A DNA stretch of 64,000 nt from Pratylenchus scribneri (lineage: Eukaryota > Nematoda > Chromadorea > Rhabditida > Pratylenchidae). Made by a program: the position numbers and the translations under genes. The notes under the pieces were generated by a model that saw only the letters and a list, made by a program, of their open reading frames with translations, ran no database searches and was not told the origin of the DNA. This document shows positions 28,868-43,800 of the stretch, piece after piece. Numbering within the stretch: position 1 is the stretch's first letter; each line of letters begins with the position of its first letter. The stretch covers positions 2,666,001-2,730,000 of the forward strand of contig JAQSEB010000004.1 of assembly GCA_030063045.1 (NCBI GenBank), read 5' to 3'.

Positions 28868-31800
28868 CTAGAAAAATAGATTGCAATTAATTTTTTTATA
28901 ATTTTTATGGGAATTTTTGGTGTTTTTTAAAGTTAGCGCATGCATGGCAGACACTAGATCGTGTTTTTCGGAAAGATTTGTAGTATTTCATTCCTGTTAG
29001 ATATGTGTTTCACTTCATTTTGATTTTTGTTTTCCGGAAAGATTTGTATTTCATTCCGGTTAGATTTGTGTTTCACTTCACTTAGATTTGTGTTCTCTGA
29101 TTAGATTTGTGTTTTCCGGTTAGATTTGTGTTTTCCGGAAAGATTTGTGTTTTCCGGAAAGATTTGTATTTTCCGGTTAGATTTGTGTTTTCCCGAAAGA
29201 TTTTGTGTTTTTCCGGAAAGATTTGTGTTTTCCGGAAAGATTTGTGTTTTCCGGTTAGATTTGTGTTTTCCCGATTTTTCCGGAAAGATTTGTGTTTTCC
29301 GGTTAGAATTGTATTTCATTCCGGAAAGATTTTGTTTTCTGGAAATATTTGTGTTTTCCTGTTAGATTTGTGTTTTCCGGTTAGATTTGTGTTTTTCCGA
29401 AAGATTTGTATTTTCAGGAAAGATTTGTATTTCGTCTGGTTAGATTTATATTTTCCGAAAAGATTTGTGTTTCACTCAATTAATATTTTTTTGATTATTA
29501 TTTTTCTACTTTATCAATTCTAGCATTTTTTGAACTCCATTCATTCTGTTCAATCCAATCCAAACAATTCCCTCACCCTTTCCCCGGTCATTCTGCTGTT
29601 GTTGACCTCCATTCAATGCCAACAACGCAAACCGTCTGGGCATTGCGGCGGCCCCCAATCTAATCAGCCCATTTGGATGTTGGCTTTTTCCATTGTTTTT
29701 GAAATGTTTTTGTTGTTTTCGGCCTCTCTCCTCTTTGTCATTTCCACTTGAATCCGCCTCGCTTATTACTGACACCGTTTTCTCCACAGCATCCGTGGCG
29801 CAACAAATGAATGGCCGTGATCGACTTCGACTTCTTCGTTGTTGTCGGCATCGGTCCAAAATAGAAGTGGTGGCAGTGGAGGAGGAAGTTGAAGTTGACT
29901 TGAACGAAGATTTGGTCGAAGAGCAACCGGAAGTAGAGGAAGAGGTGAATGGGCACATAATTGAAGAGGATGAAACGGAAGTGGTGGCAGAACATGGAAT
30001 GGTGGAGGAGGAAATGGAAATTGAGATGATCCCCGTTGGCGAACATGGAGGCGATTGGGAACAGGCAAATGAATCTGTGGAAGATGAACCGGAGGATTCC
30101 GATGAAATTGCCGACTCAATGGAAGGCAACCGTTCATAGCGATGCGGTGCGGGACGACAGCAGAAGAAACGATTTGGATGGCATTCACCGCCGTTGCCTC
30201 CATTGGAATTTGAAGGCATTGCTGTTGTGGAGTTGTCGGTCAACAATTTTATGGCCATAGAATTTATTTTTGAATTTTTTGTGGATATGTTTTAAGATTT
30301 GAATTCAAAGTTGCTGTGAATGATCAAAATATGTATATATTATTTTTATTGTGATGAATAGGGTGGAATATTTAATTTGTCAGAAAAAAAATTGTGAAAT
30401 TATTGAAAAAAAGCGCCAAAATTTATACTGGTTTTAGTGTTTAAATAATTATAATGGTTTTAAGATGGGTTTGTCCTACATTCATAAACCATATACCATT
30501 GATTGGAGAGAGCTGCTGGTCAAAACGCATTGAATGGTAAATAATTTGTTATGGTTTGGTCAAAATTAAAGGGCCTTAAACGGTTTAAACCGATTTTGGT
30601 TTTTGGTTCAAAACAGTTAGAATTGGTTTAAACCCAGCCATAATATAATCAAACGTTGCGAATTGATTAATCTATTGGTTTTTGGTCTTGGCAAAACCGC
30701 TGAACCATTATAAATTTTTCGGAAATTTCAATATTTTTTTTTCAACAAATAAATTAAATATTTTCCTTGTTGTTTTGATTGCGAATATGGGCCAATTAGA
30801 TGGAGGCCTTTGATGGATGATAAATTGTTTTTGGCGCGGACAAAATGTCGAGGTAGTCTAGAGGGGAAGTTGTTGGAGAAAGAAAGGGCAAGGAAAGAGA
30901 AGGAAAAAATTGGGGGCGGAAGTGTGGCCGGACATCTTTTCCCCCAAAAACGCCCATTTATTGTTTTGTGTTTGCATTATTTGGAACTGCACTGTGGGCC
31001 AAAAATTGGGGGAAGTGGGCCAAAATTGGGAGGAAGTGGGAAAAAATTTGGAGGAAGTGGGCTGACTGAGGAATGTGTCCTTCTTGAATAGAAAAGGGCA
31101 AAGAATGTGAGGAAGAGAGCCAAATACAAAAAAAAGAAGAAGGAAAAGGCCAAGAATTGGGCCCTAAAGCTACTGAAGATAAGAGTGGGGGCGGCGGCGG
31201 TGTGACTGGCTTTTTGCCTTTTTTGGATTGTTTTCGGATGGGGCTTTATCAAAGTGTGTCTCATAGAATTCATTCAAACCCAAAAGGCCAGAAGCCAGTC
31301 GCCTTCTCTCCATCCCCCACACTTCTGCCATTTCCAGAAAAGGAAACAAGCCCACTCAACAGCCTAAAAATAAAAATTGGCTTAAAAGGGGGCCTAAAAA
31401 TAAAAATTGGCTGGCTTATTTTAAGCCTAAAAATAAAAAGCCAACATTAAAAGGGAAGATGGAAAAAGCTGGCTTAAAGGAAAAAATGTGTTCATCCCAG
31501 CCGTTTCCCAAGCGCCGTTCAAAATTGCATTTTAATATGTGGCTTTCCTTTTTAATGACTGCTTTAGTATTTTTCTTCGATAAGTTTTATGCCCTTACAC
31601 AAAGGATGTGAAGGGAAAACGCGGGGATTTGTTGATGGAAGAAGGATGCGGGGGGGATTTGTTTTTGTTTAGGATTGAAGAGAAAGCAAAAGCGGCTTAT
31701 AATTCGCTTTCAGCTTTTGTGCTGCTTTTTGTTGGCGGCTTTCATCCAAATTCACCAAAAAGAGGAGAGATCAAAAAAGGAAAGGAAACGATGAATATGG

Positions 31801-34800
31801 CCTGTGGACAAATTCTAAAAGGGAAATTTGAAGGGGAAGGGAAAAATGTGTGGAAATGAAATGAAATGAATGAACGGTGGATTTGGCGAATTTGTTTGGG
31901 TTCTGCTGGAAAAGCCGCGCACCCTTTGATTAATTTCTCATTGCACTGAGCTGCTGGAGAGATAAAAAAAATTAAAAAAAAGAAGGAAGTTAGGAATGGT
32001 TTAACTGGCTTAATACCTTGAATTTTGGGTCAAACCATAAAAAACTATACACATCAATTGATGAATCTCAATGAGCTGTGAGCTCTATCTAATAGTAAAT
32101 TTATATGGTCTAAGTAAGATTAGTATTAGGAAAAGTGATTTTTCTTCAAAAAGTATTTATTCGGTTAAAAAAATTGGCACTTGGTTGGCCATCCTTGATT
32201 AATTCGTCCCCCAGCAGAGGGGATGTTGAGATGAGAGAGAGAATGAGAATCGGACCGGTCCGATCGAAAGGTATGTGAGCTTGCGCGATCGACTCCGGCG
32301 CTATCGAATGGAAGGACATGAAAAAAATGATGGTCTTCGGAGGAGATGAAATTGCGGATGGCTGGCGAATATTTCCGGTTGGTTGCTAATAAGGGAGGCT
32401 GCGGGACGTTCATTCATCAATTAGGCGCCGGATTGATGCAGAAAATTGGCTGATTTAGGGGGTTTTGTGGGTTTATAAATTATATTTTAAATAGGGAAAG
32501 GGCAGAAAAAGGTGAAAGAGACAACCAAACGAAGGAGGCCAAAACCCTAAATGATGAAAGAATTTTGTCGCGCAATGTTGGGTGGAATTGATCGAAATAA
32601 TAGGTAAAATAAGGGGGGGGGGGCATTGAGCAGAGGTTGGAGATTGGATCAAATTCAAAGAAATTGGAAAAGGGAGAATGGGGAAAGAAGACGAAAGAGA
32701 ATACCTAAATTATTGGCCGTTGAGCCAGGAAAATGGCATTAAAAAATACTCGTAAATTTTGTAAGTACATCCATCATTAAGGCAATCCCCAATTTGGCTG
32801 ATTTGGATAGAATAGAAACTATAAGATTAAAAAGCTGTAAATTTTGGCAAAATAAGCTTAAAAATATGGTAAACAAGCTTAAAAGTGAGGAAAATATGTC
32901 TAAAAATAATGAAAATAAACTCCAAAATGTCTCGAACTAATAATCCGAAAAAGAGTCGACAATAAAATTTCTCCATCAAATATTGGTTATTAGACTAATA
33001 AGAAAGGGCGAAAAGTGGAATTGGCAAACATTTTATGGGAAAAAAAATAGATAGGAGAAATTGAAGAAGCATGTGCGTTGAACATGATTGCCGATTGGCG
33101 ATTGGGCGAAGGGCGAAGCATTCGAGAAGAAAATGGGCGCAAAATGTGGGAAAAAGTGGCGATGATCGAGAATGGTTGCTGCTCTGATGGGAAAAAAATC
33201 GAATGGGAAAGAAGGGCTTTAGCTGATTGAATTTCCAAATCTACTACCAAGTACCAACATCCAGAAAATTGCTTCCATGATATTTTTGGCTTGCCACCTT
33301 CGAATGTTTCTGGCCAAATCAAAAGGGGGCAAAAGTTGCTGGATTGGCAGACTTTTATTGGAAAAATTGATGGGAAGAAATAGGAAGAAATTGAAGAACA
33401 TGTGCGTTCAACATGATTGGCGATGAATTTGTAGGAAGAAATGGGCAGAAAAATGCAAAAAGCTTGAAATATGGGAAAAATTGGCGATGGTCGAGAATGG
33501 TTGCTGTGGGAAAAAAAATCGAATGGGAGGTGGTGGCAGGTGGGGGGAAGTAATTGATGCGATCGCGGGAATTGGAAAATGTCGAATCTGGAATAGAAAA
33601 GTGAAGGTGGGAAATTTTTGCAAGAATGGAATAAAAAAATATGTTTTTGCGCAACAAGGCGAAGGCGAAGGAGGAACCCCCTTCACCCCCTTTGGAATGA
33701 AATGCGCAAAGCAATTGGCGAACAAAAAGAGGTTCGTGGACGATTTGGAATTTGATGAAAGGGAAAAGGGGGGAATGGAAGAGGGGAATGGAAAGATGGG
33801 AATTTGACGAAAACTATTTTATTCGTCAATGGAATAAAATAAATTAAGGGTGGAGGAGAGGCAGGTGGTGGGAAACGATTTAACGGAATTTGATGGAGGA
33901 GGGGGAAGAGGGATTGAATGAACAAGTTGCAAATTGGTGCGCGAATGGGCGCAGCTTTGCAAATTTGCAAGGGGAAGCATCTGCTGAAATTGGCAAGGAA
34001 TAGACAGATTTGATGATGTTGAACAGTACAATGAAGGAAGGAACAGGGTCAAAAGTGAGGTCAAGAACTAATGAAAGCTGGTAGGACGGCTTAAGAGGAA
34101 AAAGAAGACGCGGATTGGTTGAGACCAATCCTAAAGAGGAGGAGGTCAAGAGCAAATTAAGTTTGGATATGAGTGAGGGGGGGGGACGATTTAAGAGGGG
34201 AAAAATAAGCTGAAAATTGGTGAGAAAAGTGGCAATGCTAGTTTGAAATATAAAGTTAGGAAATTTTTATAGGGGCCACCGGAAACGCATATTTGATGAG
34301 GCCAAAGTTGAAGAACATAAATAAGGGAAGTGGCTGGAATGATGAAATGAAAAAGAAGAAGAGGACGAACGACGAAGAAGATGAACGGATGGTCATATTC
34401 ATCGCCTTCCTCTTCGTCGACTTCCTCTTCGTTCCTTTATTTTGCGCCCGCGAACAATAAATTTACATTCGATGGCTGGCAATAAATTCGGCGCGCACAG
34501 AGGAGGCAAAAATGCAAAGAAAGGGAGAAGATACGAAGGTGGTACAAGAAGGATGATTATGAATGAAAAGCCGATGAATAAGCAAAGAAAAGTTTCCTTT
34601 TGAATAGAATATTTGATGGGAAATTTGGCGGAGGAACATCTTTTTTTAGTTACGGAGGGAAAGGATTACCCTTTTTTGCAAATGTGGAAGGAAAAATAGA
34701 AAATTGAATTGAATTTTCTTTTTATATGAATGGTTTTGGATTTTGGAAGGAATTATTTTGTCCAAAAATAGTCCCAAATTTATGTCAGAATTGATAATTT

Positions 34801-37800
34801 TCTTTAAAGAAAACATTTTTGAACCAATCTGTATAGAAAAGATCAGATGCAAAGAATTTTAAGGGTTTGGACTTTGGAGCAGACTAAAAACACTAAAATA
34901 AGATGGAAATTATCAGTAAAATGTGGGGAAAAATTACCAAATATATTTAAAGATGGGCTTTCATATGAATTTTTAATGCAGGGATAGGTCAAAATTGAAG
35001 GGTCTGACTGAATTATTTTTGGACTGATTGATAAAAAAAAAGGAAATTATTAGGAAATTTTATTATTGAAATGATTGGCTAATTTTATTGGCTAATTTTT
35101 TATAAAAACTCTTTGCAAAATTGTTTAAATAAAAAAATTTTTACGGCCCTAAAAAATAAAATTAAGTGTGAGCCCAAAATATTAATTTTTCTATAGTTTG
35201 TAAAGATTGATAAAATAATAAATAATATTCGAGAGTAAATTGTTTACAAAATTTTGCCGTTGGGAGTGCCAAATTTTATGGCCTAATTTATGTACAAATT
35301 TTATAGTCTCTGATTGCCCTCTGCAAATTAGGTTATAAATACAAGTATGTTTTAGGGCCATAAAGAATATTATGTCGGGGGTGGGTACTAAAAATTTGAT
35401 TTAGAAGAAATTTTTATAGTGACAATAAGGAAGTATTCTATGAATGTAAAATTGGAGTGTACTTCCCTTTTTTGCCCTTTGAAGATGCCCCAAAAAGGTT
35501 AATTGTTGAATATTAAATTATTTTTTAATAGATTTAAGGGAATATTATTAGCAAAAATTGTCCTTAGAAAAAACAATTTTATGGCCTAATTTTTGGAAAA
35601 AAAATTAAACCCCTATATGTAAATGTGGCCATAAATAAAGGAAAGTTTTATGGCCATAAATGGCATTGAGAGTAGACCATTAAATTTTTAGTGGCCAAGA
35701 AGAGGGAAAAGTTCATCAAAACAATTTGATGAGGAATATAGGAATCTATTTATGGCCAATGAAAAATGTGCACTTGGCCTTTTATATTCTACAAATTTGG
35801 ATGGGCCAAAGGCCACTGCACCGCCTTTTTTTAGTAAAATTGACCGTTAATTTAATTGGAAATGAATTGAGGAGAAATGGAAGAGTGTGGCCAAAAATGG
35901 AAATAAATTATTTTTAGTAAATTTCTTTGGGAACACCAAAAAAAATTTAGGGGTGAAAAAAGTGTGAAAAAATTTGTTTCAAATTTTTTCTTGATTTTAG
36001 TTGTCAATTTACTAAAATAAATTAATCTAATTAGGGCTTAATAAAATGACAAAGTGTGAATTTATATTTTTTAACAAAATATTCGATAAACAATTTATGA
36101 AAAACATTTTTTACAAATTAATTTTCCATATAATTTTACCTTACAATTTTAGACATAGAATAGGACTTAATAATAAATGACATTGGCCAAGTTATAATCG
36201 CTTCAAAAATGGGTAAATTTTGATTCAAAATTTTGTGAAACATCAATGTCTTTTTTGGAGAAATTAAAAAAGAAGTGGAAATTTGTAGACCAATTTTTTT
36301 GTTTGGTTTTGGGTTTTGACTCAAATCTCCGCTAGAATTCACCACTGATTTTTAAGTTTTTAATTTCATTCTTCATTTTTGAATTTATTCCCCTTTTAAT
36401 GAAGAAGGATATGAAGAAGGAAGTGGAGTTTTTACAAAAAAGGTCCGATTTGGAGTAATAAAATCGGGAGAAGTTTTGGTGTTCGAAACTTTTTTCGACA
36501 ATATCTATCCAAAAAAAATAATTTTTTTATTCTTTTAATCCTACATATTGAAGGTAATAAGAGAAAACATTTTTAACTTTTTTGTTTTTAATTGGCAAAT
36601 TTTACTGATGAGTGGAGAAAATTTAGATTGATCAGAGTCAAATTTTAAGTCACATTTTTCATTCATTTTAAAGTGTAAAAAGGAGAATTTGAAGAATAAA
36701 AAAACAAGACAAAAATTTAGAATTTTATAAGGACCATGTGCTCACTGTAGAAATGAAAATTAGACAAAAATAAAAACATTTATTTATGTGCGTTACTAAA
36801 AATTGCAAATTCTTGTATTACTAAAATGAAATATAGAAGTGCAAAGTTTAATTAGTTTAATTAATTAGAGAGAAGAGTACAAATATATTTTAATTTAACT
36901 CAATATATTTTCCGGAAAGTTTTAACCGGAAAGAATAAATCCGCCTGTTTTCCGGAAAGTTTTAACCGGAAAGAATAAATCCGCCTGTTTTCCGGAAAGT
37001 TTTAACCGGAAAGAATAAATCCGCCTGTTTTCCGGAAAGTTTTAACCGGAAAGAATAAATCCGCCTGTTTTCCGGAAAGTTTTAACCGGAAAGAATTAAT
37101 TCCGCCTGTTTTCCGGAAAGTTTTAACCGGAAAGAATAAATCCGCCTGTTTTCCGGAAAGTTTTAACCGGAAAGAATAAACCCGCCTGTTTTCAGGAAAG
37201 TTTTAACCGAAAAGAATAAATCCGCCTGTTTTCCGGAAAGTTTTAACCGGAAAGAATAAATCCGCCTGTTTTCCGGAAAGTTTTAACCGGAAAGAATTAA
37301 TTTCGCCTAGTTTCCGGAAAGTTAACCGGGACTAATAGCCAATTAAAATATTTATTTTTCTCCTTTTTTAATCATTGCCATAAAATTGAACAGTGAATTT
37401 AGAATTAATTTTATTTATGTTTTTGCGAGGACCCTAATGAAAGTGTAAAATGATGACGCAAAAATATGCGGAGGAGGAGACTCTATTATGGGGGAGGAGA
37501 AAATGTTTTTGGTCAGAGTAGATTTTTGTTTTTGAGCGCAGGCCAAAACTATTCTTCGGCAAATTCGTCGCCCTCATTTTTTCTCGTTTTGAACTAATTT
37601 ATCAAACATTTATTAGTGAATTGATATATTTTTTTGCAATTTCTCTAAAAGAATTTCTTCGCCAAATTATTATAATTAAATGGGAACAAAAAAGGATAGG
37701 CCCCCCTTTTTGAAAAAAAATACTTTTCGAAGTCAAATTCTGTTGAAATAAAAAGTTGTATTTGAAATTTGATCAAAAAAATTATAATTTGTAAAATGGA

Positions 37801-40800
37801 TCAATGTTTTTTTTATTTTTTTACAAATTTTCTTTTATTATAAATAATTTAGCAAATTGGAATTAAAAATTTGTAAGAATTTTCGTATATCTTTTGTTGA
37901 GTTTTGCTTAATTTTTTGGGAAAATGATCATTCATGGAATATTTTTGGATTTTTAACGAATTTTTCAGAGATTTAAATTTTTAAAAAGGAGACAATGAAA
38001 AAAATGACTTTTTCTAAATAATTTGGCCAATTACGAAAAAAGTGTGCATTACAATAAAAGGGAGAATGGAATTAATCAGAGAAGAATTCAGAGAGGACCA
38101 AAAAGAATGCGCAGGGTAATGGGAGGTGATATTTAAGAGAATCTTTGTTTGAAAAATGCCCACAAAAATTGTGTAAATCTTGAAGTTGAAATCTTGAAAT
38201 TTAACAAATTTATTGATTGTAGGAACTGAAGAACATTTTCATCAGTTTAATGAGGGGAAATTCAGCCAAGAGTAAATAAAAATCCGCATGGCTGCGTTTT
38301 GGTTTTTGGACAAACTTTGATAGAACAGTGATGGCCTTGAGCCTTTTGGAAGAGGCCAAAGACGTGATTAGTTCAAGAAAGATGGTGGTAAATACGAATG
38401 TTTAACAAAATTTGGATGAGTATTGAAATCAAAAGAAGATGGGAAAATTTGTATGTTTTTTTTGTTTGATGTGAGAAGAATGCTTGGCCATAAGAAGGTG
38501 GAGGAGAAACGCGAAATTCTCTTTTATTTTTTGGTAAATATCGGTTATCTTACCAGCAGATTTTTTCAGCCTCAAAATCACCCAATGCTACCCCTAAAAA
38601 TGGCCATAAGATTTTAACCCGAAAATAGTGTTTTTTTTTCATTATTTTACACAATCAATGGATAATAAAATAAGAATCTAAATTTTTTTCAAATCTGCTA
38701 GTAGATAAAACAGATGAGTGTACCTTTTTTAAGAATATGAGGGAGAGAATGGGTATTGAGCAAAAAATACTGATTAATTTTGGTAAAAAAAATTGGCACA
38801 TTTGGAGGGTTTAACAAGATGAAAAATGTAAATAAAATGGAAAAATTATGAGAAAATTTCTGAACAAATTTGTGTGGTTTTTTGTTTGACAAAACGCTTG
38901 GCCATATGGAAGACGGAAAAAGAAACCCCCTCCATTTTTTCTCAAGAATATGAAGAGGAAAGTGGCGCAATTTTGAATGAGCAAAGAACTATGTATTCTC
39001 GCACACATTTTATATAGGTGGGTGGGTTTTATGTTTGTGTGTTTTTCAAGTGGGGGTTTATTTAAAGTGGTGATTGTGTGGAGAACCTGCTGCTGCCATT
39101 TTTGGCAATTTTTAGTCCAAAAATAAGAGAAGGGTTGATGGGCTGGCCCTCCAAAAAAATGAATATGGAGGGAAAAACCGGTCATTGAACATTTGGAGGA
39201 CGGTTCAAAAAATCAGTAAAATGGGTAATTTTTTGGACATAGCTCAACGAACAAATAATCAATTTGGGAAGGCCAAAATTTGGGAAGGCCATTTTTGGGG
39301 GGAAAACCGTTCAATGAACATTTAGTGGGGAGTGGGGTTCAAAAATCTGGTATTTTTTGGCCATAATTCAGTGAGGCAATAACCATTTTTATAAGGTGAT
39401 ATACCAATGAAAAGCCCAAAGTGTCCTTTACAATGCTGCATTTTTAAATTTAATAAAATCCATGCTTTAAAAAATTTAGATGTCTTTGAATGTAATAAAC
39501 TGATTTTTCAGAGGAAAAGTCGCTTATTTTATAAAATTTTTAAAATTTTCAAAAATTAGTTTTGCCACTTTTTAGAGAACTTTTAGGGCTTTCAAATGGC
39601 ATATTGCCTTCCGGAATTGGTTACTTCCTCGATGAGTTATGGATAAAAGAGTGGTCCAAACCATATTGAAATAGTGGTAATAAATTGAGAATTAATTAAG
39701 ATAAAAGAATAAATTTTTTGGTGATATTTTTGAACATTTTCAGCAGAAGAACACATTAAGAAATGTGTTTTGTGATTGAGCATTTTTAATGTTCTTTTCA
39801 ATTCAATTTAGTTAAGTTGGATTTAAGTTGCGTTTCTTTCAGCCTCAATTGAGTGTAATTCATTCCATTTTTTATGTTTGGTTGGTTAATTTTGTGTTCT
39901 AGGATCTTCAATGGCCTTCAAAGTCAAAGCCACAAAAATAATTAAATAAAATTGCCGGCGGGGTTACGGCGAGAAGATCGTCCAAAATCAGCAAAAAATG
40001 TGGTAAAAATGGCCGATTTAAATGGAAATCAGAAGACGTAAATCAAATTTACGGAATAGGGCGCGAATTTTTTGTAATTTTTAGTCCATCTAATCCAATG
40101 ATGGAACTTCTGATCGAAGTTGCAGATCAAATTTACGGAACGCTTGGAAAGGGCGAATATTGGAATCTTGCCTTCATGAGAAATATTTTTTTTTGTAAAT
40201 TTTTGGTCCGGTGATGGAATTCATTGATTGATTGGAAGTTGCGCAGATCAGATCAACGTCAGCAAAATTGATCAATGATCATTCATCATTTTTGGCCATA
40301 CTTATTTAATTAGGTGTTTGATGAATTGGTTTTTTAAATAATTAAATAAAAATGGGCGGTTACGGCGAGAAGATCGTCCAAAAACATCCAAAATAAGCAA
40401 AAAAAGGCCGGTTTAAATGGAAATCAAATTTACGGAATAGGGTGAATATGGACTTTTGCCTCCATGGGAATTTTTTTTGTAAATTTTTTTTTGCCCAAAT
40501 TTGATTGATTGGAAATTTTGCAGAGCAGATCAACTCCACAACAACATTGATCAATGATCATTTTTCAGCCCATATTTATTTATTTATTTTTTTATTTTTT
40601 TTCGGTTCATTTTTCGCTTTTTATTACAATATTTTATATTTATTTTGGCAAAATTTTTTGTAAAATTAATAACAATAAAATTAAATGACATATGCCTCCA
40701 TCGGATTAACATGGCATGGATAAATTTTAGGAATTTTTTCTTTTTCAAATATTTAATTTGAATAGAACCATAGAATTATATAAAATAATGGAATTTTGCA

Positions 40801-43800
40801 ATTCTTTAATAAAGTATTAATTATAATTATTAATAATTATATTTTTGAATATGACATTAATGGCTTCAAGCTATTTTTATTAATTTTTTAGCAGTAATTC
40901 CTTTCTAATAAATGAAAATGAACAATGGACATTCAATTCAAAGGGAAGATCCTATCATAATAATATGGATAATATTGAGTAACGAGTAATAAAAATTCTA
41001 AATTTTTATATTTTTTTACAAATTTTTTTCATTCGCATGCGCAAGCGTAATTTAATTATTTTGAAATTTTATATTTAATTAATTCACGCGAAATTGAACT
41101 GACCAATAAAATATGTGGAACTGTGCGTTTTGATCTCGAAGAAGTGGGTCAATTTTGGGCCCAATTCCGAATGATTTATTGTGCCCGCATTTTCCAGCGC
41201 TCCTTGGGCCAATTTTACGTCCAACACTTCGCTCAATGGAATTTCCTGCAAATTTTTTTTTTAATTTTAATTTTTTATTTTTTTTTAAAATTGAATTTTA
41301 TATTCCATAATTTAGCCGTCTTTTTGGTTCATTTCATATAAATTACATTAAATATTAGATGGCTTAAAGGAGAATAACAATTGGGAAAAAAATTTTCCAA
41401 AAATCCATAAACTCCATTTTCAAATCAAATATTATAAAAAATTCATTTTGATTTTTGAGGCATGTGACAGCTGTTCAAATTAATATTTTAAATTTTTAAC
41501 TAAAAATGTGACTAAAATGGGAAAAAACATAAAATAAAATTTTGAGGTAGATAATAAATTAAATATTTTCTGTATATTTGATATAAAATCATCCCAGATA
41601 TTACCGATAAAATAATGGAAATATTGAATTTAGTTTGCCGGAAATTGGACCTTATAATATCCGCTTGCAGTCTCATCCTTGAACATTGTGATCGCCTTCG
41701 GGTCCAGCCGCCAAAAATGCCTTCAAATGAATATAATTTACCCTAAATCCAACCCCAAAATCCCCTTCAACCCAACTTTTTGCGCATTGTGGAATGCCTG
41801 TCCGTATAGTGGACCATCCATCCTTCGCGGATGATCCGATTTGTTGTTGGCCGTTTTGTTTGCTTTTTGGACATCACAATTCGCATCAACGGAATATTCT
41901 GACTCTCTTTTGTGCCATCCATTTGATCGTCGTCTTCATCGGTTGGTTCGGCGTTGACCGCAGCCGCAGCCGCCGCCGCTTTTTGTTGTTGTTCAACCAT
42001 TTTTTGCCTTTCCCTGCTGTTCTCTTTGCTACCGCCACTTGAGGAATTGGAAAGTGGCGCACTGGGAGTGGCCTGGGCCCGTGGCTTTTGTAACCTTTGT
42101 GATGGGTCATCTTCATTTAACACTGGAAATGTATTTTTGTTTATTTAATTTTTAAGGAAATTAAAAATTCAAAAATTAATTTTTAAATTTTTTAAAGAAA
42201 TTTAAAACTATGATCTAATTGACGCGAACGGTTATAACTCATCAAGGGCTGAACTGATTTTGATAAATTTAGTGTCAAATTAAAGAGGAAACTTAAGGCT
42301 ATCGATTGATATAAATTTATTTATACTGATTCAGATTTGGTGGATTTATGTCCAATAAAAATTTATAAATAATTCAAGAAAATTTAAGAAATTTTATGGT
42401 GATTTTTGAGTATAATGCCATGAATTCTTAAAATTCTTCACTGGTTTTGGTATCAAATTAAAGAGGAAACTTATGGCTATCGAATAATATTAAAATTTAA
42501 TTTAAATTTGTTCAAAATTTGTGGAGTTTAATAAAATTTTATAAATGAATTTTATGAGAATTGAGGTCATTTTATGATGATTTTTTGAGCATAACTCCTT
42601 CATTTCTTCCCCAATCCAAATAAAATTTATATCAAATGATAGCCAAAAGTCTGCTTTTTAATTTGATGCTAAAATCATAAAAATCTGTAAACTCTAAAAT
42701 GAGTTATGATCATTCGCGCCAAGTTGGTGCCTATATCATTGGGTTAGTTTGGATTTGGATAATAAAGTTCAAAATTAAATTGCACCGCAAGCCAAAATAG
42801 CATAGAAAAAAGAATAAAAGAACAAAATTGGATCTAAAACTGACCACTTTCTTCCGTCGACCCATCGTCACTCTCATCATAGGGTTCACTTTTCATCCAT
42901 CGTAACAAAGTTGGTTGAATCATGGATTCTGGAAAATGCGAGAATGGAAAAAAACAAAGGAAATTTTGGCACATCAAAAAAAAGGAAAAAAATTGTCCAA
43001 AATGAAAAGAGCATTTGGCAAAATTTTTGTAAGAATTATTTCTACCTATTTTTATTTAAGAAATTATTTCTACCTATTTTTATTTAACAAATAAATGACC
43101 TATGAATGCCCCAAATAAATGACCTAGGAATGCTCATTAGCCATTAGGGAATAATAATAAATAATAATGGTTATCCCATCACTATTCATGTAACTTTGCC
43201 TCAAGGTATTTACCACAAAATTATTCTTCTAATTTGCCTGAGGAAAATGTCTCATAATTTTATATTTCTCCTTCAAATTTATTTCTTTAATTTTAATTAA
43301 ATATATTTTTTAAATTAATTATAGGTTATTTATTTTTTCTTTAAAAATATAAACTTTAGTGTCGAAAAATTGACTTTTTTGAGACCAATAACCTCTCCTT
43401 TCTTAAGCAAAAATCATATTTCGTACACTTCCTTGTGGCTAATTTTTATGGCCACAAAATAAGATGATATTTATGCAAAAAAATTTTTTGTCTTAAAAAA
43501 TTATTTTTGTACCAAAAAATTTATAATGTGAAAAAATTAGTGTCAAAAAAAATAATTTTAAAATTTTAATAAAAAAAAATAATAATTTCAAAATATCAAA
43601 AAAAATATTTTTATAAATGTTATTAAAAATATATATATATTAGCCTACAGAAGAAATAAAATTGAACAAAGAAAGTAAATTTCAGCATTCTCAACAAAAG
43701 AATAAAATAAAATTCAAAAAAAATTTGCAAAAATTTTAAAATAATATTTTACTCACTTTCATCTCCTCCGCCCATTCTCTGTTCTCCGCCATGGGCATGC

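Noticed and set aside
29101..29523. ORFs of repeating '[18 protein letters not shown]' type
   Set aside because: Translation of the 19-20 bp tandem array.
33219..34155. Cluster of overlapping ORFs up to 119 codons
   Set aside because: Purine-biased, partly duplicated sequence removes stops on one strand; the products are low-complexity Pro/Phe/Ser strings.
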